From: Verrucomicrobiota bacterium
Lineage (GTDB): Bacteria; Verrucomicrobiota; Verrucomicrobiia; Limisphaerales; JADJPG01
Assembly (NCBI GenBank): GCA_016713365.1
Contig: JADJPG010000007.1
Span: forward strand, 27,454 to 91,453
Length of the DNA: 64,000 nt
Direction of reading: 5' to 3'
The position numbers and the translations under genes were made by a program. Position 1 is the first letter of the stretch. Each line of letters starts with the position of its first letter. Shown here one piece after another: positions 1-8,764 of the stretch. Below the pieces are notes generated by a model that did not search any database, was not told the DNA's origin, and saw only the letters and a list, made by a program, of their open reading frames with translations.

Positions 1-1405
1 AACCCAACGGCCGCGCCCCACTCACTCCATTGTCCGTCAGCGTCAGACTGGTCATGCCATTGGTAGGGATCCAGGCATACGTGCCGGGGAAAATCGTGAA
101 GCCACCGGACAATGCGCGGGCGAGATTCAACCTCCCGCCAGTGACGCACTTCCCCGAGAAATCGGGAACTTTGTCGACCGTCCCAAGAACACGATTCACC
201 ACCTGCTGCGCGGTCAAATGGGGAAACTTCGCGAGAATCAAAGCCGCCGCACCAGCGACACACGGCGTGGCCATCGACGTGCCGCTCATCAAATAGTAAT
301 CCGAGTCCGAGCGGTAATAGGTGGACAAGATATCGAATCCTGGCGCAGCGAGATCGATGGTCGTAGCACCGTAATTGTAGCCGAGATAGGTATCGCTGCG
401 GCTCGAAGCCATCACCGAAATGATGTTATCAATCGCGAAACAGGCGGGGTAACGCGGCGCGAGGTCGGTATCCAATCCAGTATTACCTGCTGCCGCCACC
501 ACCACCACACCCGCCTCTCGCAAGTTCCAGAATGCATTCGACAGCGCGGTATTGATCGGCCCCGGAGTTTCGAAGCTGCAATTCACCACCTTCGCGCCGT
601 TGGTGCGTGCGTAGTTCAAACACTCGATCAAATCGGAAGCGTAACCGTTACCGAAGTTGTCGAGAAACCGGCAGGTCATGAGACGGGTGCTCCACGCCAC
701 GCCACTGACCCCGAGCGCGTTATTCCCCACGGCTCCCAAAATACCCGCCACGTGCGTGCCGTGGCCGAAATAGTCCGTGAGATTTCCGGAGGGCGTCGGA
801 CCCGTGGAGTTCAGTCCGTGGACGTCATCAATGGCGCCATTCCCATCATCATCGATGCCATTGCCACGAATCTCCCCCGGATTCACCCAGAGGTTGGCCG
901 CGATGTCCTGATGCGTGACGCGCAACCCGGAATCGACGACCGCGACAATGACGTTGCTTGCTGAATTGAGATTGCTCCAAGCCTCCACCGCATCCATGTC
1001 GGCGTCGAACACACCGCCGCTCTGGCCGAAATTGTTCAAATGCCACTGGTCGCCGTTGGCCACGCGCGGGTCATTCGGCTGCGCGCACGCCGTCAGCACC
1101 ACATCCAAGTCGGCCGACTCCACCTCGCCGCTTTGACGGTATCGGGCCACCATTTCCGCAGCCGAAACGCCCGGTGGCAGTTCGATCACCTGAATGTTTC
1201 CCATGCCAGGAAAAGACTTCTTCAGTCGCGCCTTGTGCCGGGCATGAAGCGTATTGACCATGGCACTGCGACCCTGCTTCGGAACGATGAGAATGCGATC
1301 CTCACGGTGAGCTGGACCATCCTTGAGCCGGACGATGCGGGGCGACTGCGCCACGGCATCGGACAAAACACCGATCAAGCCGAGGCAAATCGCCACCCAG
1401 CGCAT
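1..1405 (-). CDS. S8 family serine peptidase (subtilase), 3' end outside window
   Basis: Secreted subtilisin-like endopeptidase; the reading frame runs off the left edge, so only the first ~468 residues are visible. The start at 1405 (MRWVAICLGLIG...) gives a short hydrophobic signal peptide. A propeptide-like stretch follows, then the catalytic triad blocks in order: Asp in VAVVDSGL, His in GHGTHVAG and Ser in GTSMATP. The oxyanion-site Asn lies in AAAGNTG. After the catalytic domain the chain continues as a beta-rich region (residues past ~430), suggesting further C-terminal domains beyond the window. It is divergent from the riboswitch-controlled operon on its upstream side. Family assignment is firm; the substrate is unknown. 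Confidence 0.93.
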   Translation of the reverse strand, partial: MRWVAICLGLIGVLSDAVAQSPRIVRLKDGPAHREDRILIVPKQGRSAMVNTLHARHKARLKKSFPGMGNIQVIELPPGVSAAEMVARYRQSGEVESADLDVVLTACAQPNDPRVANGDQWHLNNFGQSGGVFDADMDAVEAWSNLNSASNVIVAVVDSGLRVTHQDIAANLWVNPGEIRGNGIDDDGNGAIDDVHGLNSTGPTPSGNLTDYFGHGTHVAGILGAVGNNALGVSGVAWSTRLMTCRFLDNFGNGYASDLIECLNYARTNGAKVVNCSFETPGPINTALSNAFWNLREAGVVVVAAAGNTGLDTDLAPRYPACFAIDNIISVMASSRSDTYLGYNYGATTIDLAAPGFDILSTYYRSDSDYYLMSGTSMATPCVAGAAALILAKFPHLTAQQVVNRVLGTVDKVPDFSGKCVTGGRLNLARALSGGFTIFPGTYAWIPTNGMTSLTLTDNGVSGARPLG

Positions 1406-1484
1406 CTGAAAATATTTTACCGACAATTTGCTTGGCATTTACTGAGCACGAATCTAACACAGTCCCGTTCTTTGAAAACGACCG

Positions 1485-1695
1485 GATGCGAATGCGTGTC
1501 CGGCAAAGATGCAGCTCAACGTCAGGGAACCCCGTGGAAATCGGGGACGGTTGCGCCACTGTAACGGGATACAAGTTTCACCCGCGGCAGGCCGCTTTGG
1601 AAGCGGCTGCCATTGGGAAACGCCACTGATGCTAAACCATCGGGAAGGCAGGAACAAGGCTTAAGCCCGGAGTCAGGATACCGGTTGAACTGCGC
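1485..1695 (+). promoter_or_regulatory. Cobalamin (B12) riboswitch
   Basis: The region carries the conserved blocks of the adenosylcobalamin aptamer in order: a GGGAA-CCCCGTGGAAATCGGGG stem-loop (about 1524-1546), the GCCACTGTAACGGG segment (about 1554-1567), CACTGATGCTAA with GGGAAGGC (about 1624-1649), and the B12 box AAGCCCGGAGTCAGGATACC (about 1663-1682). It lies on the plus strand ~205 bases ahead of the secreted-protein gene at 1901, so it should repress that operon when B12 is plentiful. Aptamer ends are approximate. Confidence 0.9.
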
Positions 1696-1812
1696 TCGTC
1701 AGGGTGTGTCGTCATGACCCGCCCGACTTCTCCGTCAAAGAGAAGGATGAGGCCAGAGCCCGCTGATCTGTTTTCGGCGGGATTCGTCGAATGCCTTCAT
1801 TCTCCGTTTTGT

Positions 1813-1900
1813 CGGGGGTGAAGGGTTTTCATTTTCACCCCGGCACTGGTCCTCGAAACCAAACCCGTCCGTATGGGCGGGAAACCGAAAGATCAGTGCC
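1813..1900 (+). promoter_or_regulatory. Possible riboswitch expression platform over the start codon
   Basis: Three potential helices lie between the aptamer and the ATG at 1901: a hairpin with arms 1813-1822 and 1834-1843 (GGGGTGAA core), a GC-rich hairpin at about 1864-1881 (cccgtcc/gggcggg), and a 7-base pairing of GGCACTG (1842-1848) with CAGTGCC (1894-1900) that would close directly against the start codon. No U-run follows the hairpins, so control of translation initiation is more likely than transcription termination. The pairings are visible; the mechanism is inferred. Confidence 0.45.
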
Positions 1901-2677
1901 ATGAAAAAGTCCTGTCTCCTGCTGCTGGCCATTGCCAGCCTTGCTTCCACCTCCACCACCCACGCAGCGCCCGGCGACCGGGTCGTCAGCTACGACCCCG
2001 GCGTCGGCTACACTCCGAACTTCACTCACCCGAGAGTCGTGCTCGGCGAACCGTCCCGGGTGAATCCCTTCGGCGAAGCCACCGACCCGTTCAACCCAGC
2101 CTACGGCACCAATCAGGTGCTCTCCATTGGCGCAGGCGGCTCCCTGGTGGTCCGGTTGCAAAAGCCGATTCTCAATCACCCGCGCAACATCGACGGGCTG
2201 GATTTCACCATCTTCGGCAACTCCGGCTTCATCATCACCAACGAGTTCGACCTGACCACCTATGAATGGATCGGCATTCCAGCGACCGACAGCTCGCTCT
2301 TCGGCGAAAGCACCGGCGAAACGCGCGTCTCTGTGAGCTTCAACGGAAAGCATTTCTACACGCTCAACCCCGCCTACAACCCGACTGTCGACAGCTTCCC
2401 GCCGACGGATGCCGCGGGCGATTTCCGCATCCCGGTCGATCCCAAGCTCTCCGTCGAAAACTTTGCCGGAGCGACTTTGGAAGACATTCGTGACCTCTAC
2501 GACGGCTCTGGTGGTGGCGCCAGCTACGACATCTCCTGGGCCGTCGATGCCCGTGGCCGACGCGTCTGGCTCCCGATGGTTCGCTACATCCGCATCGACG
2601 TGATCAGTGGCAAAGCCGAGATCGACGCATTCTCCGCCGTCGCCCGCACGCCGCATTGGCGGAAGGGAAAGAAGTAA
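1901..2677 (+). CDS. B12-riboswitch-controlled secreted protein
   Basis: A 258-residue exported protein with a clear Sec signal peptide (MKKSCLLLLAIASLASTSTT, cleavage probably after HAA). The mature part is beta-rich with no cysteine-based lipobox. The stretch GLDFTIFGNSGFI (about residues 98-110) resembles, from memory, the 'cell surface protein' family that accompanies BtuB-type B12 receptors in Bacteroidota; this is a resemblance, not a proven homology. It is the first gene behind the cobalamin riboswitch and is followed after 38 bases by another secreted protein and then a pseudopilin, suggesting one transcript. A role in capturing corrinoids or in an alternative to a B12-dependent process is inferred only from the riboswitch. 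Confidence 0.8.
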   Translation: MKKSCLLLLAIASLASTSTTHAAPGDRVVSYDPGVGYTPNFTHPRVVLGEPSRVNPFGEATDPFNPAYGTNQVLSIGAGGSLVVRLQKPILNHPRNIDGLDFTIFGNSGFIITNEFDLTTYEWIGIPATDSSLFGESTGETRVSVSFNGKHFYTLNPAYNPTVDSFPPTDAAGDFRIPVDPKLSVENFAGATLEDIRDLYDGSGGGASYDISWAVDARGRRVWLPMVRYIRIDVISGKAEIDAFSAVARTPHWRKGKK

Positions 2678-2715
2678 CTCGCATCAACCTCGCGACCACC
2701 TTGCAAACGCCCGCA

Positions 2716-3717
2716 ATGCTCTCCCGCTTCTGCATTGCCCTTCTGTTGACCGCCGCCCTGCCCGTCGGGGCGGCGGTCATCGAGGAAGACTTTGCCACCG
2801 ACCCTCTCGCGCGCGGCTGGCGCGTCTTCGGCGACAGCTCGTTGTTCCGCTGGAACGCATCGAATCAGAATCTCGACGTGACTTGGGATTCCTCCCGCAC
2901 GAACAGTTTTCTCCACCTGCCCCTCGGGACCATCCTCGGCAAGTCCGACAATTTCAGCGTCAGCTTTGAAGTCCGGCTCAGCGACATCCGCCTCGGCAAC
3001 ACGCCGGGCAAGACCAACGAATTCCAGATCGCCATCGGCCTGATTCACTACGCCAGCGCGATTCGAACGAATCACTACGCCGGCGCCGGCGTCAGCACCG
3101 CCTACGGCGTACGGAACGTCGTCGAGTTCGACTACTTTCCCGACGCCGGCTTCGGAGAGACATTCACCAGCGTGGTCGTTTCCACCAACAACCGGATCTA
3201 CCCCGTGCACAATTTCCCGCTGAAGATGACCACGGGTGACACCTTTCGAATCACGCTCACCTACACCGCGGCGGACCAAACCCTCCGCACCACCGCCACC
3301 AGGAACGGCGCGCCGTTTGGCCCATCGCCTGGTAATGCATTCGCGGAACTTTCCCTCACCGGCAAAAGTGACTTCCGTGTCGATTCCTTTGCCATCACCA
3401 GTTACAGCGATGCCATTCAGGCTGGCCCGCCACAGTTCCACGGCTCCATTCTCGCCCGCGGCACCGTCGATAACATCCGCCTCACCCTGCCCCCGCCAGC
3501 CGTCGCTCAATTCGAACTCTCCCTCGCGAACGCCACGTGTCAGGCGGAGCTCAATACCGTTCCCAACTGGCTCTACACGCTCGAACGCAGCCACAGCCTC
3601 GGCCAGTGGATCGCCGTCTCCGAAACCGTCACCGGAACTGGAGCTCGTTTGCTCCTCATCGATTCTCAACCTTCTGCCGATCACTCCTTCTACCGCGTTC
3701 GCGCGGAACGACCATGA
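2716..3717 (+). CDS. Secreted jelly-roll-like protein with FYR-type C-terminal module
   Basis: A 333-residue exported protein. I chose the ATG at 2716 over an earlier in-frame ATG at 2656 because MLSRFCIALLLTAALPVGA forms the signal peptide and the earlier start would overlap the upstream gene. Residues ~20-250 look like a concanavalin/lectin-type beta sandwich (FATDPLARGW..., NVVEFDYFPDAG, FRITLTYTAADQTL). The last ~60 residues form a separate module ending in HSFYRVRAERP, a tail also found on other secreted proteins in this window. Its stop overlaps the next start (ATGA), indicating translational coupling to the pseudopilin. Ligand unknown. Confidence 0.8.
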   Translation: MLSRFCIALLLTAALPVGAAVIEEDFATDPLARGWRVFGDSSLFRWNASNQNLDVTWDSSRTNSFLHLPLGTILGKSDNFSVSFEVRLSDIRLGNTPGKTNEFQIAIGLIHYASAIRTNHYAGAGVSTAYGVRNVVEFDYFPDAGFGETFTSVVVSTNNRIYPVHNFPLKMTTGDTFRITLTYTAADQTLRTTATRNGAPFGPSPGNAFAELSLTGKSDFRVDSFAITSYSDAIQAGPPQFHGSILARGTVDNIRLTLPPPAVAQFELSLANATCQAELNTVPNWLYTLERSHSLGQWIAVSETVTGTGARLLLIDSQPSADHSFYRVRAERP

Positions 3718-4469
3718 ACTCCCCTGCCCCACTCGCTCGACGCCGAACCACCCGGGCGTTCAGCCTCGTCGAACTGCTCGTGGTCATCGCCGTCGTCGGA
3801 ATTCTCGGTGCCCTGCTCCTGCCAGCGTTGAGTCAGGGCAAGGCCGCCGCCCGTCGCATCCAATGCATCGACAATCTGCGGCAGCTTGGCCTCGCCACCC
3901 AGATGTATTGGGATGAGAACGAAGACTTCACCTTCCGCTACCAAATCGGCGCCACCAATGGCGGACGTCTCTACTGGTTCGGCTGGATCAAGCCCGGCGC
4001 CGAAGGCCAGCGCGAATTCGATCCCACTCAAGGCGCGCTCTACCCGTTCCTCCAAAGCAGCGGCGTCGAAATCTGTCCCTCGCTCGACTACAACAACGCC
4101 CTCTACAAGTACAAGGCCCGCGGCGCAGCTTACGGCTACGGCTACAACCTCAACCTCGGCGAAACCTCCATCAACACCAGCCGCATCTCACAGCCTTCCG
4201 AAACCGTCCTTATGGCGGACGCCGCCCAGGTGAACGACTTCCAGGCACCGGCGTCACCCGACAGCCCGATGCTCGAAGAATTCTACTACGTCGACGCCGA
4301 TGACGGCGGCGGCTATCCGAACGCGCACTTCCGCCACCAGAAACAGGCGAACGTCCTCTTCGCCGACGGCCACGTTGACCGTGAGAAGCCAGTGCCCGAC
4401 TCGATCGACCCGCGGCTCCCCAGCCAGTCCATCGGCTGGCTGCGCCCGGAAATCCTGAAACTTCGCTGA
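3714..4469 (+). CDS. Type II secretion/type IV pseudopilin with H-X9-DG motif
   Basis: A 251-residue prepilin-like protein. The N-terminus has a short basic leader, then the prepilin peptidase site and hydrophobic helix RAFSLVELLVVIAVVGILGA (about residues 14-33), with cleavage expected before the Phe and Glu at +5. The C-terminal part has HQKQANVLFADGHV, an exact His-X9-Asp-Gly signature typical of the expanded pseudopilin families of Verrucomicrobiota, Planctomycetota and Lentisphaerota. The start overlaps the stop of the preceding secreted-protein gene, so it belongs to the cobalamin-riboswitch transcript. No secretion ATPase or secretin is adjacent; a PilT-type ATPase lies far away at 39.5 kb. 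Confidence 0.93.
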   Translation: MNSPAPLARRRTTRAFSLVELLVVIAVVGILGALLLPALSQGKAAARRIQCIDNLRQLGLATQMYWDENEDFTFRYQIGATNGGRLYWFGWIKPGAEGQREFDPTQGALYPFLQSSGVEICPSLDYNNALYKYKARGAAYGYGYNLNLGETSINTSRISQPSETVLMADAAQVNDFQAPASPDSPMLEEFYYVDADDGGGYPNAHFRHQKQANVLFADGHVDREKPVPDSIDPRLPSQSIGWLRPEILKLR

Positions 4470-4634
4470 CGCAAACCGCGTTCGTCTCCGGTTCTACGCA
4501 CTACGCGACGCCGACCTCGTCGGAATCTCGCCCGCCGCAGAACCCGACCGCACGAGCCGATCGCTTCTCGATCAAACCTCGAGAACCTCGTTGCAAATCC
4601 GGTGCGCCGGGCAAAACTTCCGGCCGAGAACTCC

Positions 4635-5497
4635 ATGAAGATCCACACGCTTTCCCGGCGTTCCTTTGTCACGACTCTCGGCGCCGCCGCACTGGCCACC
4701 AGCGCATTCGCAGCCGCACCAGTCGCGCGCAAGAAGGTTCCCATCGGTCTTCAGATGTATTCCGTGCGCGACGACGAGAAGCGCGACCTGTTCGCCACGC
4801 TCAAAGGACTGCGCGAAATGGGCTACGAGTGCGTCGAGTTCTGGGCGCCTTACTTCGACTGGACACCCGCGCGCGCGAAAGAAGTGCGCAAGCAACTCGA
4901 TGATCTCGGCCTGCGCTGTTACTCGAATCACACCGGCGCGAAGCACTGCGCCGCGGACCACCAGCCGCACGCCATCGAGTTGAATCACATCCTCGGCAGC
5001 CGTTACGTCATCATGGCGCACGCAGGTCCGCAGGCGAACCTCGACGGCTGGAAGCGCACCGCCGGAAGTCTTGGACGATGATGCACGAGAAACTGAAGCC
5101 CGCCGGGCTCGGCTGCGCCTACCACAATTGGGACGTGGACTTCCGGCCCATTGAAGGCACGCGGCCCATCGACATCTTGACCGGCAACACGCCCAAAGAA
5201 GTCGCCTTCCAACTCGACGTGGCCACGTGTCTCGCCGCCGGCGCCGATCCGCTCCCGTTCATCAAGGCCAACGCCGGCCGCATCAAGACATATCACCTCA
5301 AGGACTGGTCCTCCGACCGCGAGAAACACTACCGCGTGCTGCTCGGCGAAGGCGTTGGCCCGTGGAAGGAACTGCTCGAACTCGCGGAGACCGTCGGCGG
5401 CGTGGAGCACTATCTGATCGAACAGGAAGGCAGCCGCTTCTCGCAGATGGAAACCGCGCGACGCTGTCTTGAGAATTTCAAAGGACTTAGGGGATAG
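4635..5497 (+). pseudogene. Tat-exported sugar phosphate isomerase/epimerase-like protein, frameshifted
   Basis: Xylose-isomerase-like TIM-barrel protein read in two frames: 4635-5081 (signal plus first half) and the second half from about 5078 to 5497. The N-terminus has a twin-arginine signal (SRRSFVTTLGAAALATS), then VPIGLQMYSVRDDEKRDLFA; the second half contains GCAYHNWDVDF, LDVATCLAAGADP and YHLKDWSSD, which normally carry metal-binding His/Asp/Glu residues of the barrel. The break falls at about 5073-5080 within AGSL...HEKLKPAG. One inserted base, or two deleted, restores a single ~287-residue protein, so a sequence error is as likely as a real mutation. Substrate unknown; such genes are common in Verrucomicrobiota. 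Confidence 0.8.
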
Positions 5498-5526
5498 TTT
5501 CGGAGCGCGACCTTCGTATTGCAAAG

Positions 5527-5666
5527 CCCCAGCGGGGCGGCATCTGTGTAGCGTCAAACGGCCGGATGAACTCGAGCTCCGTAGGAGCGGGATGGCTGAC
5601 GATGTCGCTCCTACGGAGCTTAAAGCATTGAACGGTGCAACATCTACAGAGATGCCGCGCCGCTGG
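5527..5666. repeat. Nested palindromic repeat (one inverted repeat inside another)
   Basis: An outer inverted repeat (arms 5537-5551 gcggcatctgtgtag and 5644-5658 ctacagagatgccgc, one mismatch) encloses a perfect 15-base inverted repeat (arms 5575-5589 agctccgtaggagcg and 5606-5620, loop 16). The outer arms extend into GC-rich flanks (ccccagcggggc... / ...gccgctgg). It is non-coding, between the isomerase pseudogene and the methyltransferase end. This looks like two REP-type elements, one inserted in the other. Confidence 0.75.
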
Positions 5667-5713
5667 CGCTCGGTTTCTCACACTCCTATCCCGAAGGGAT
5701 TGCGTCCCCCAGC

Positions 5714-5743
5714 CCAAGGTTGGCGCGCTGACGCCTACCTTGG
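5714..5743. repeat. Short inverted repeat overlapping the end of the methyltransferase gene
   Basis: Arms CCAAGGTTGGCG (5714-5725) and CGCCTACCTTGG (5732-5743) pair with one mismatch around a 6-base loop. The right arm includes the methyltransferase stop codon (minus-strand TAG at 5735-5737). It may be another REP-type element or a terminator without a strong U-run. Confidence 0.6.
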
Positions 5744-6508
5744 TAACTTCATCGCCCGCGTAGCGATAAACACCGGCATGTAGTTGGCCAGGGCGCATTC
5801 GGGCCAGCCGTCTTCGTAGAGGCCGGTGAGGTGAAAGCCCGCTTCCAATTGCCCGCTCAGGAGCTGTTCCAGCGTGTGACCGAACACGAGCGGCTCGTCC
5901 TTGGCGATGAACCGGCCGCGTTCTTCCTCGGTCAAGCTGGCCACGTCCGAATACGGCAGGGTGTGGCGCACGCGGAGTTCGCCAGCCTCCAGCGCGAACG
6001 GATCGAAGATGAAGAAAGCCGGATTGAAGAAGCCAGCCAGCAGCGCGCCGCCGGGGCGCAGGACGCGAAAGGCTTCGCGCCACACGGGCCGGACATCGGG
6101 CACGAACATGTTCGAGCAGGGATGCACGACTAGATCGAAGCTCGCGTCGGGAAAAATCGAGAGGTCGGCCATGTCGCCCTGCACCGTGGCGAGGTCGAGG
6201 GATTCGCGCTCCGCGACGAGCCGATCTTGCGCGAGTTGCTTCGGGGATTGATCGAGCACGGTGACCTTTGCCCCGGCGGCGGCGAGCAGCGGCGCCTGTT
6301 GTCCACCGCCGGACGCCAGCGCGAGCACGTCGCGTCCGCGCAACTCACCGAGCCAGTCCGCCGGGACATGCTTCACCGGCGTAAGGAGGATCTCAACGAC
6401 TCCCGCGCGCGCCCGGGCGATTTCTCCAGCGCTGACGGGCACGGTCCAGCGGTTGCCTTTCTCGACCTGGCGATCCCAGGCGTGGCGGTTGTAGGCGCGT
6501 GCGTCCAT
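5735..6508 (-). CDS. Class I SAM-dependent methyltransferase
   Basis: A 257-residue cytosolic methyltransferase with a Rossmann-fold SAM site. Motif I is degenerate but clear (DVLALASGGGQQAPLLAAAG, about residues 59-78), followed by the acidic end of beta-2 (VTVLDQS), the motif II/III region (GDMADLSIFPDASFDLVVH) and the post-motif VLRPGGALLAGFFNPAFF. No target-recognition domain is visible, so the substrate cannot be named. It reads away from the frameshifted ankyrin gene just upstream (16 bases), in the same direction. The last codons overlap a palindromic repeat, so the native C-terminus may have been altered. Confidence 0.88.
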   Translation of the reverse strand: MDARAYNRHAWDRQVEKGNRWTVPVSAGEIARARAGVVEILLTPVKHVPADWLGELRGRDVLALASGGGQQAPLLAAAGAKVTVLDQSPKQLAQDRLVAERESLDLATVQGDMADLSIFPDASFDLVVHPCSNMFVPDVRPVWREAFRVLRPGGALLAGFFNPAFFIFDPFALEAGELRVRHTLPYSDVASLTEEERGRFIAKDEPLVFGHTLEQLLSGQLEAGFHLTGLYEDGWPECALANYMPVFIATRAMKLPR

Positions 6509-6524
6509 TTAGGTTCGTTCTCGG

Positions 6525-8170
6525 TTAAGGAGCTTCGTGTCGCTTGAGCAGTTCCACAATCTCGCTGTGCCCGCGCCGCGTTGCCCAGGCGAGCGGCGTG
6601 GCCCATGGCGGATCGTCGGGCAGGTTCGCCTTGGCGCCGCGATCGAGGAGGAATTTAACCATTTCGGTTCGCCCGAACTTCGCAGCCCAGCCCAGTGGCG
6701 TGGAGCAGAGGTCCTCATCGCGCGCATGCAGGTCCGCGCCGTGGTCAAGGAACCAGCCGGCTTTCTCAACGTCACCCTGGCCAGCGAGATGGTGCAGGGT
6801 GGTGATGCCGAGCCAATCGGCAGCGTTGGCGTTCATGCCGTGCTGGAAGAGGAGTTCGTTCAACTCGCGCGTCTTCGCGCCAACGGACCAACCGGGAAAC
6901 TCGACGCGGCGCGGGAGGTCGGGCTGATAACGCAGCATCAGGCGCACGAAGGCGTCTTTGCCTTCACCCGCCGCATTGGCCAGCGCGTCGGGATCGTTGG
7001 CGAGCGCGGGGTTCGCAGCAAAGACCGCCGCCGCAGTGAGCACATCGCCGCTGTAGGCCAGCAAGTGCACTCCACGCGCCGCACCGTGAGAACAGAGGAG
7101 TTCCACCATTTCGTGGTTGGGCTTCGTGGAATAGCCCGCGCTGGACATCGCCGCGCTCAACGTGTCAGCGGAGCTTTCGATCTCCACGTTGGGATGCGCG
7201 CCATGGGCGAGGAGGAGTTTGACGATCTCAATGTGACCGCGGACCACGGCGGAGTGCAGCGCGTGACCGCGCGGCGCAATGCCTTCTTCGGGCAGATTCG
7301 GATCCGCGCCACGCTCCAGCAGGAGCCGGACGATTTCGATGTGACCACCAGCGGCGGCGTTGCGCAATAGCGTGCCGGAGCAGGCGTAGTAGGACACAAC
7401 CTCCGAGGCACGATTGGCGAGCGAGGATCTTGATCGCACAACTCGCGAACGCGGTTCACGTCGCCGAACCACGCTGCGGTGCAGATATCGCAGAACGCGC
7501 CGCGCTGGCGCAGATGTTCGTAAACCTCGCGTGGTGTGGGCGCGGTGTCCTTAGGAACTCGGTCCCAGCCGCGATAATGGTAGTCGCCATTGTTCAGGTG
7601 AATGGGCTGTGCGCCATCGCAACGGCGGGCATTGATGTCCGCGCCGCGCTGGAGCAGCTCGTCGATGAGATCGATCTGACGCGTCATCGTGGCCCAGTGA
7701 ATGGGCTGATTGGATCGCAGGTCGCCGGCGTGGAGCAGTTCGGGCGAGGCATCGAGAAGGCTGCGCATCGTTGGGGCATCGCGCTGACGGATGGCTTCGG
7801 CGACAGGTTCACCCTTGGGCGAGATGTTGTGAAGGGTCGCCAGCTTAGTCGTAAGCAACGATTCCATCTCCGCATAGCCGCGATCGCGGGCGATTTCGAT
7901 GAGGGAGTCATTTACCGCAAAGCCGATGGGATTCTTATCGCGCTCCAAGAGGAACCCGACGACGGCGAGGCGATTCTCTCGCACGGCGAAATAGAGCGGC
8001 TTGCGGTAGGCGTGCTGGCAGCGCGCGAGCGAAGGATCCTTGCTGAACAGTCGCTGGACCGTCGCCACGTCTCCGGCAATGCACGCGCAGAACAGTTCCC
8101 AGACATCCGTGCCGATGCCGCTGGACCACACCAGCGGTTCACTTTTCTTCAGCTCGTCGGGCTGGGTCAT
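6525..8170 (-). pseudogene. Ankyrin-repeat protein, single frameshift
   Basis: A ~547-residue cytoplasmic ankyrin-repeat protein read in two frames. The N-terminal part (8170 to about 7430) begins MTQPDELKKSEPLVW and contains degenerate repeats (KDPSLARCQHAYRKPLYFAV, DLIDELLQRGADINARRCDG). The C-terminal part (about 7430 to 6525) has classic units such as GGHIEIVRLLLERGADPN and GHSEIVELL. At about 7430 the frame changes in the middle of a repeat: DQDP must join SLANRASE, and one missing base restores DQDPSLA, the same DPSLA motif seen earlier in the protein. Probably one intact gene with a sequence error. Ankyrin repeats mediate protein contacts; partner unknown. Confidence 0.8.
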
Positions 8171-8305
8171 GGGAGGAAGGGCAAGCTTGGTTGCATCATT
8201 CAGTGCGTGACGGAATGCCCTGAATGACGCCGGGCCGAGCTACGGTTGGCAACTGGTTTCTATGCGAATGTGGGATCGACTTTACGCCTCCGTCCCATCG
8301 ACTCG

Positions 8306-8347
8306 GAAAAACAAAACAGGCGCTGAGTGAGTCACTCAGCGCCTGTT
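8306..8347 (-). terminator. Intrinsic terminator after the EF-hand gene
   Basis: A perfect 16-base inverted repeat (arms 8315-8330 and 8332-8347, aacaggcgctgagtga and its complement) is followed on the minus strand by TTTTGTTTTT (8306-8314 region). It lies 18 bases past the stop codon of the EF-hand gene. Strong hairpin plus U-run. Confidence 0.88.
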
Positions 8348-8365
8348 CGCTTCCAGCGGAAAGGA

Positions 8366-8764
8366 TTATTTCTTGTCGGACGGAGGGGCGGGCGGGGTCG
8401 GCTTGGGAGCGCCGGGACCGCCATCCGCCTGGCGCTTCTTCAGCAGCTCATCGCGCTCTTTCTTGCGCTCTTCCATCATGGCTTGGCGCTCGGTCTCGTC
8501 GAGTTTGCCGTCGCCATTCTTGTCGTACTTCTTCATCAGCTTGTTGCGCCGATCGTCTCTCAGCGCCTTGTTTTCCGCTTCGTCGAGGATGCCATCCCCG
8601 TTTTTGTCGTACTTCTTGAAAGCTTCCGGAATGGGGCGACGGACACCGGCTGGAGGAGCGCCCGGGGGGACGGACGGCTTGGGCTTGGGGTCACCTTCCG
8701 CTGCTATGGCCGCCATTGCGCCAAGGCTGAACGCGAGCGTCATGGCAAATATCGATTTCATCAT
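8366..8764 (-). CDS. Secreted EF-hand protein
   Basis: A 132-residue exported protein. Signal peptide MMKSIFAMTLAFSLGAMAAI, cleaved probably before EGDPKPKP; the start could equally be the second Met at 8761. Two canonical calcium-binding EF-hand loops are visible, DKNGDGILDEAE and DKNGDGKLDETE, separated by a basic helix. The N- and C-terminal flanks are rich in Pro, Gly and Lys. Small two-EF-hand periplasmic proteins of this kind are common in Verrucomicrobiota and Planctomycetota, and their role is unknown; calcium binding is a confident prediction. Monocistronic, with its own terminator downstream. Confidence 0.88.
   Translation of the reverse strand: MMKSIFAMTLAFSLGAMAAIAAEGDPKPKPSVPPGAPPAGVRRPIPEAFKKYDKNGDGILDEAENKALRDDRRNKLMKKYDKNGDGKLDETERQAMMEERKKERDELLKKRQADGGPGAPKPTPPAPPSDKK

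Noticed and set aside
218..964. 248-residue plus-strand open frame over the first subtilase
   Set aside because: It is the complement of the S8 catalytic domain (triad motifs read cleanly on the minus strand) and its own translation is Arg/His-rich without protein features.
2584..3732. 382-residue minus-strand open frame
   Set aside because: It is a shadow of the secreted protein and pseudopilin genes on the plus strand, with high Gly/Val/Glu content and no start signal.
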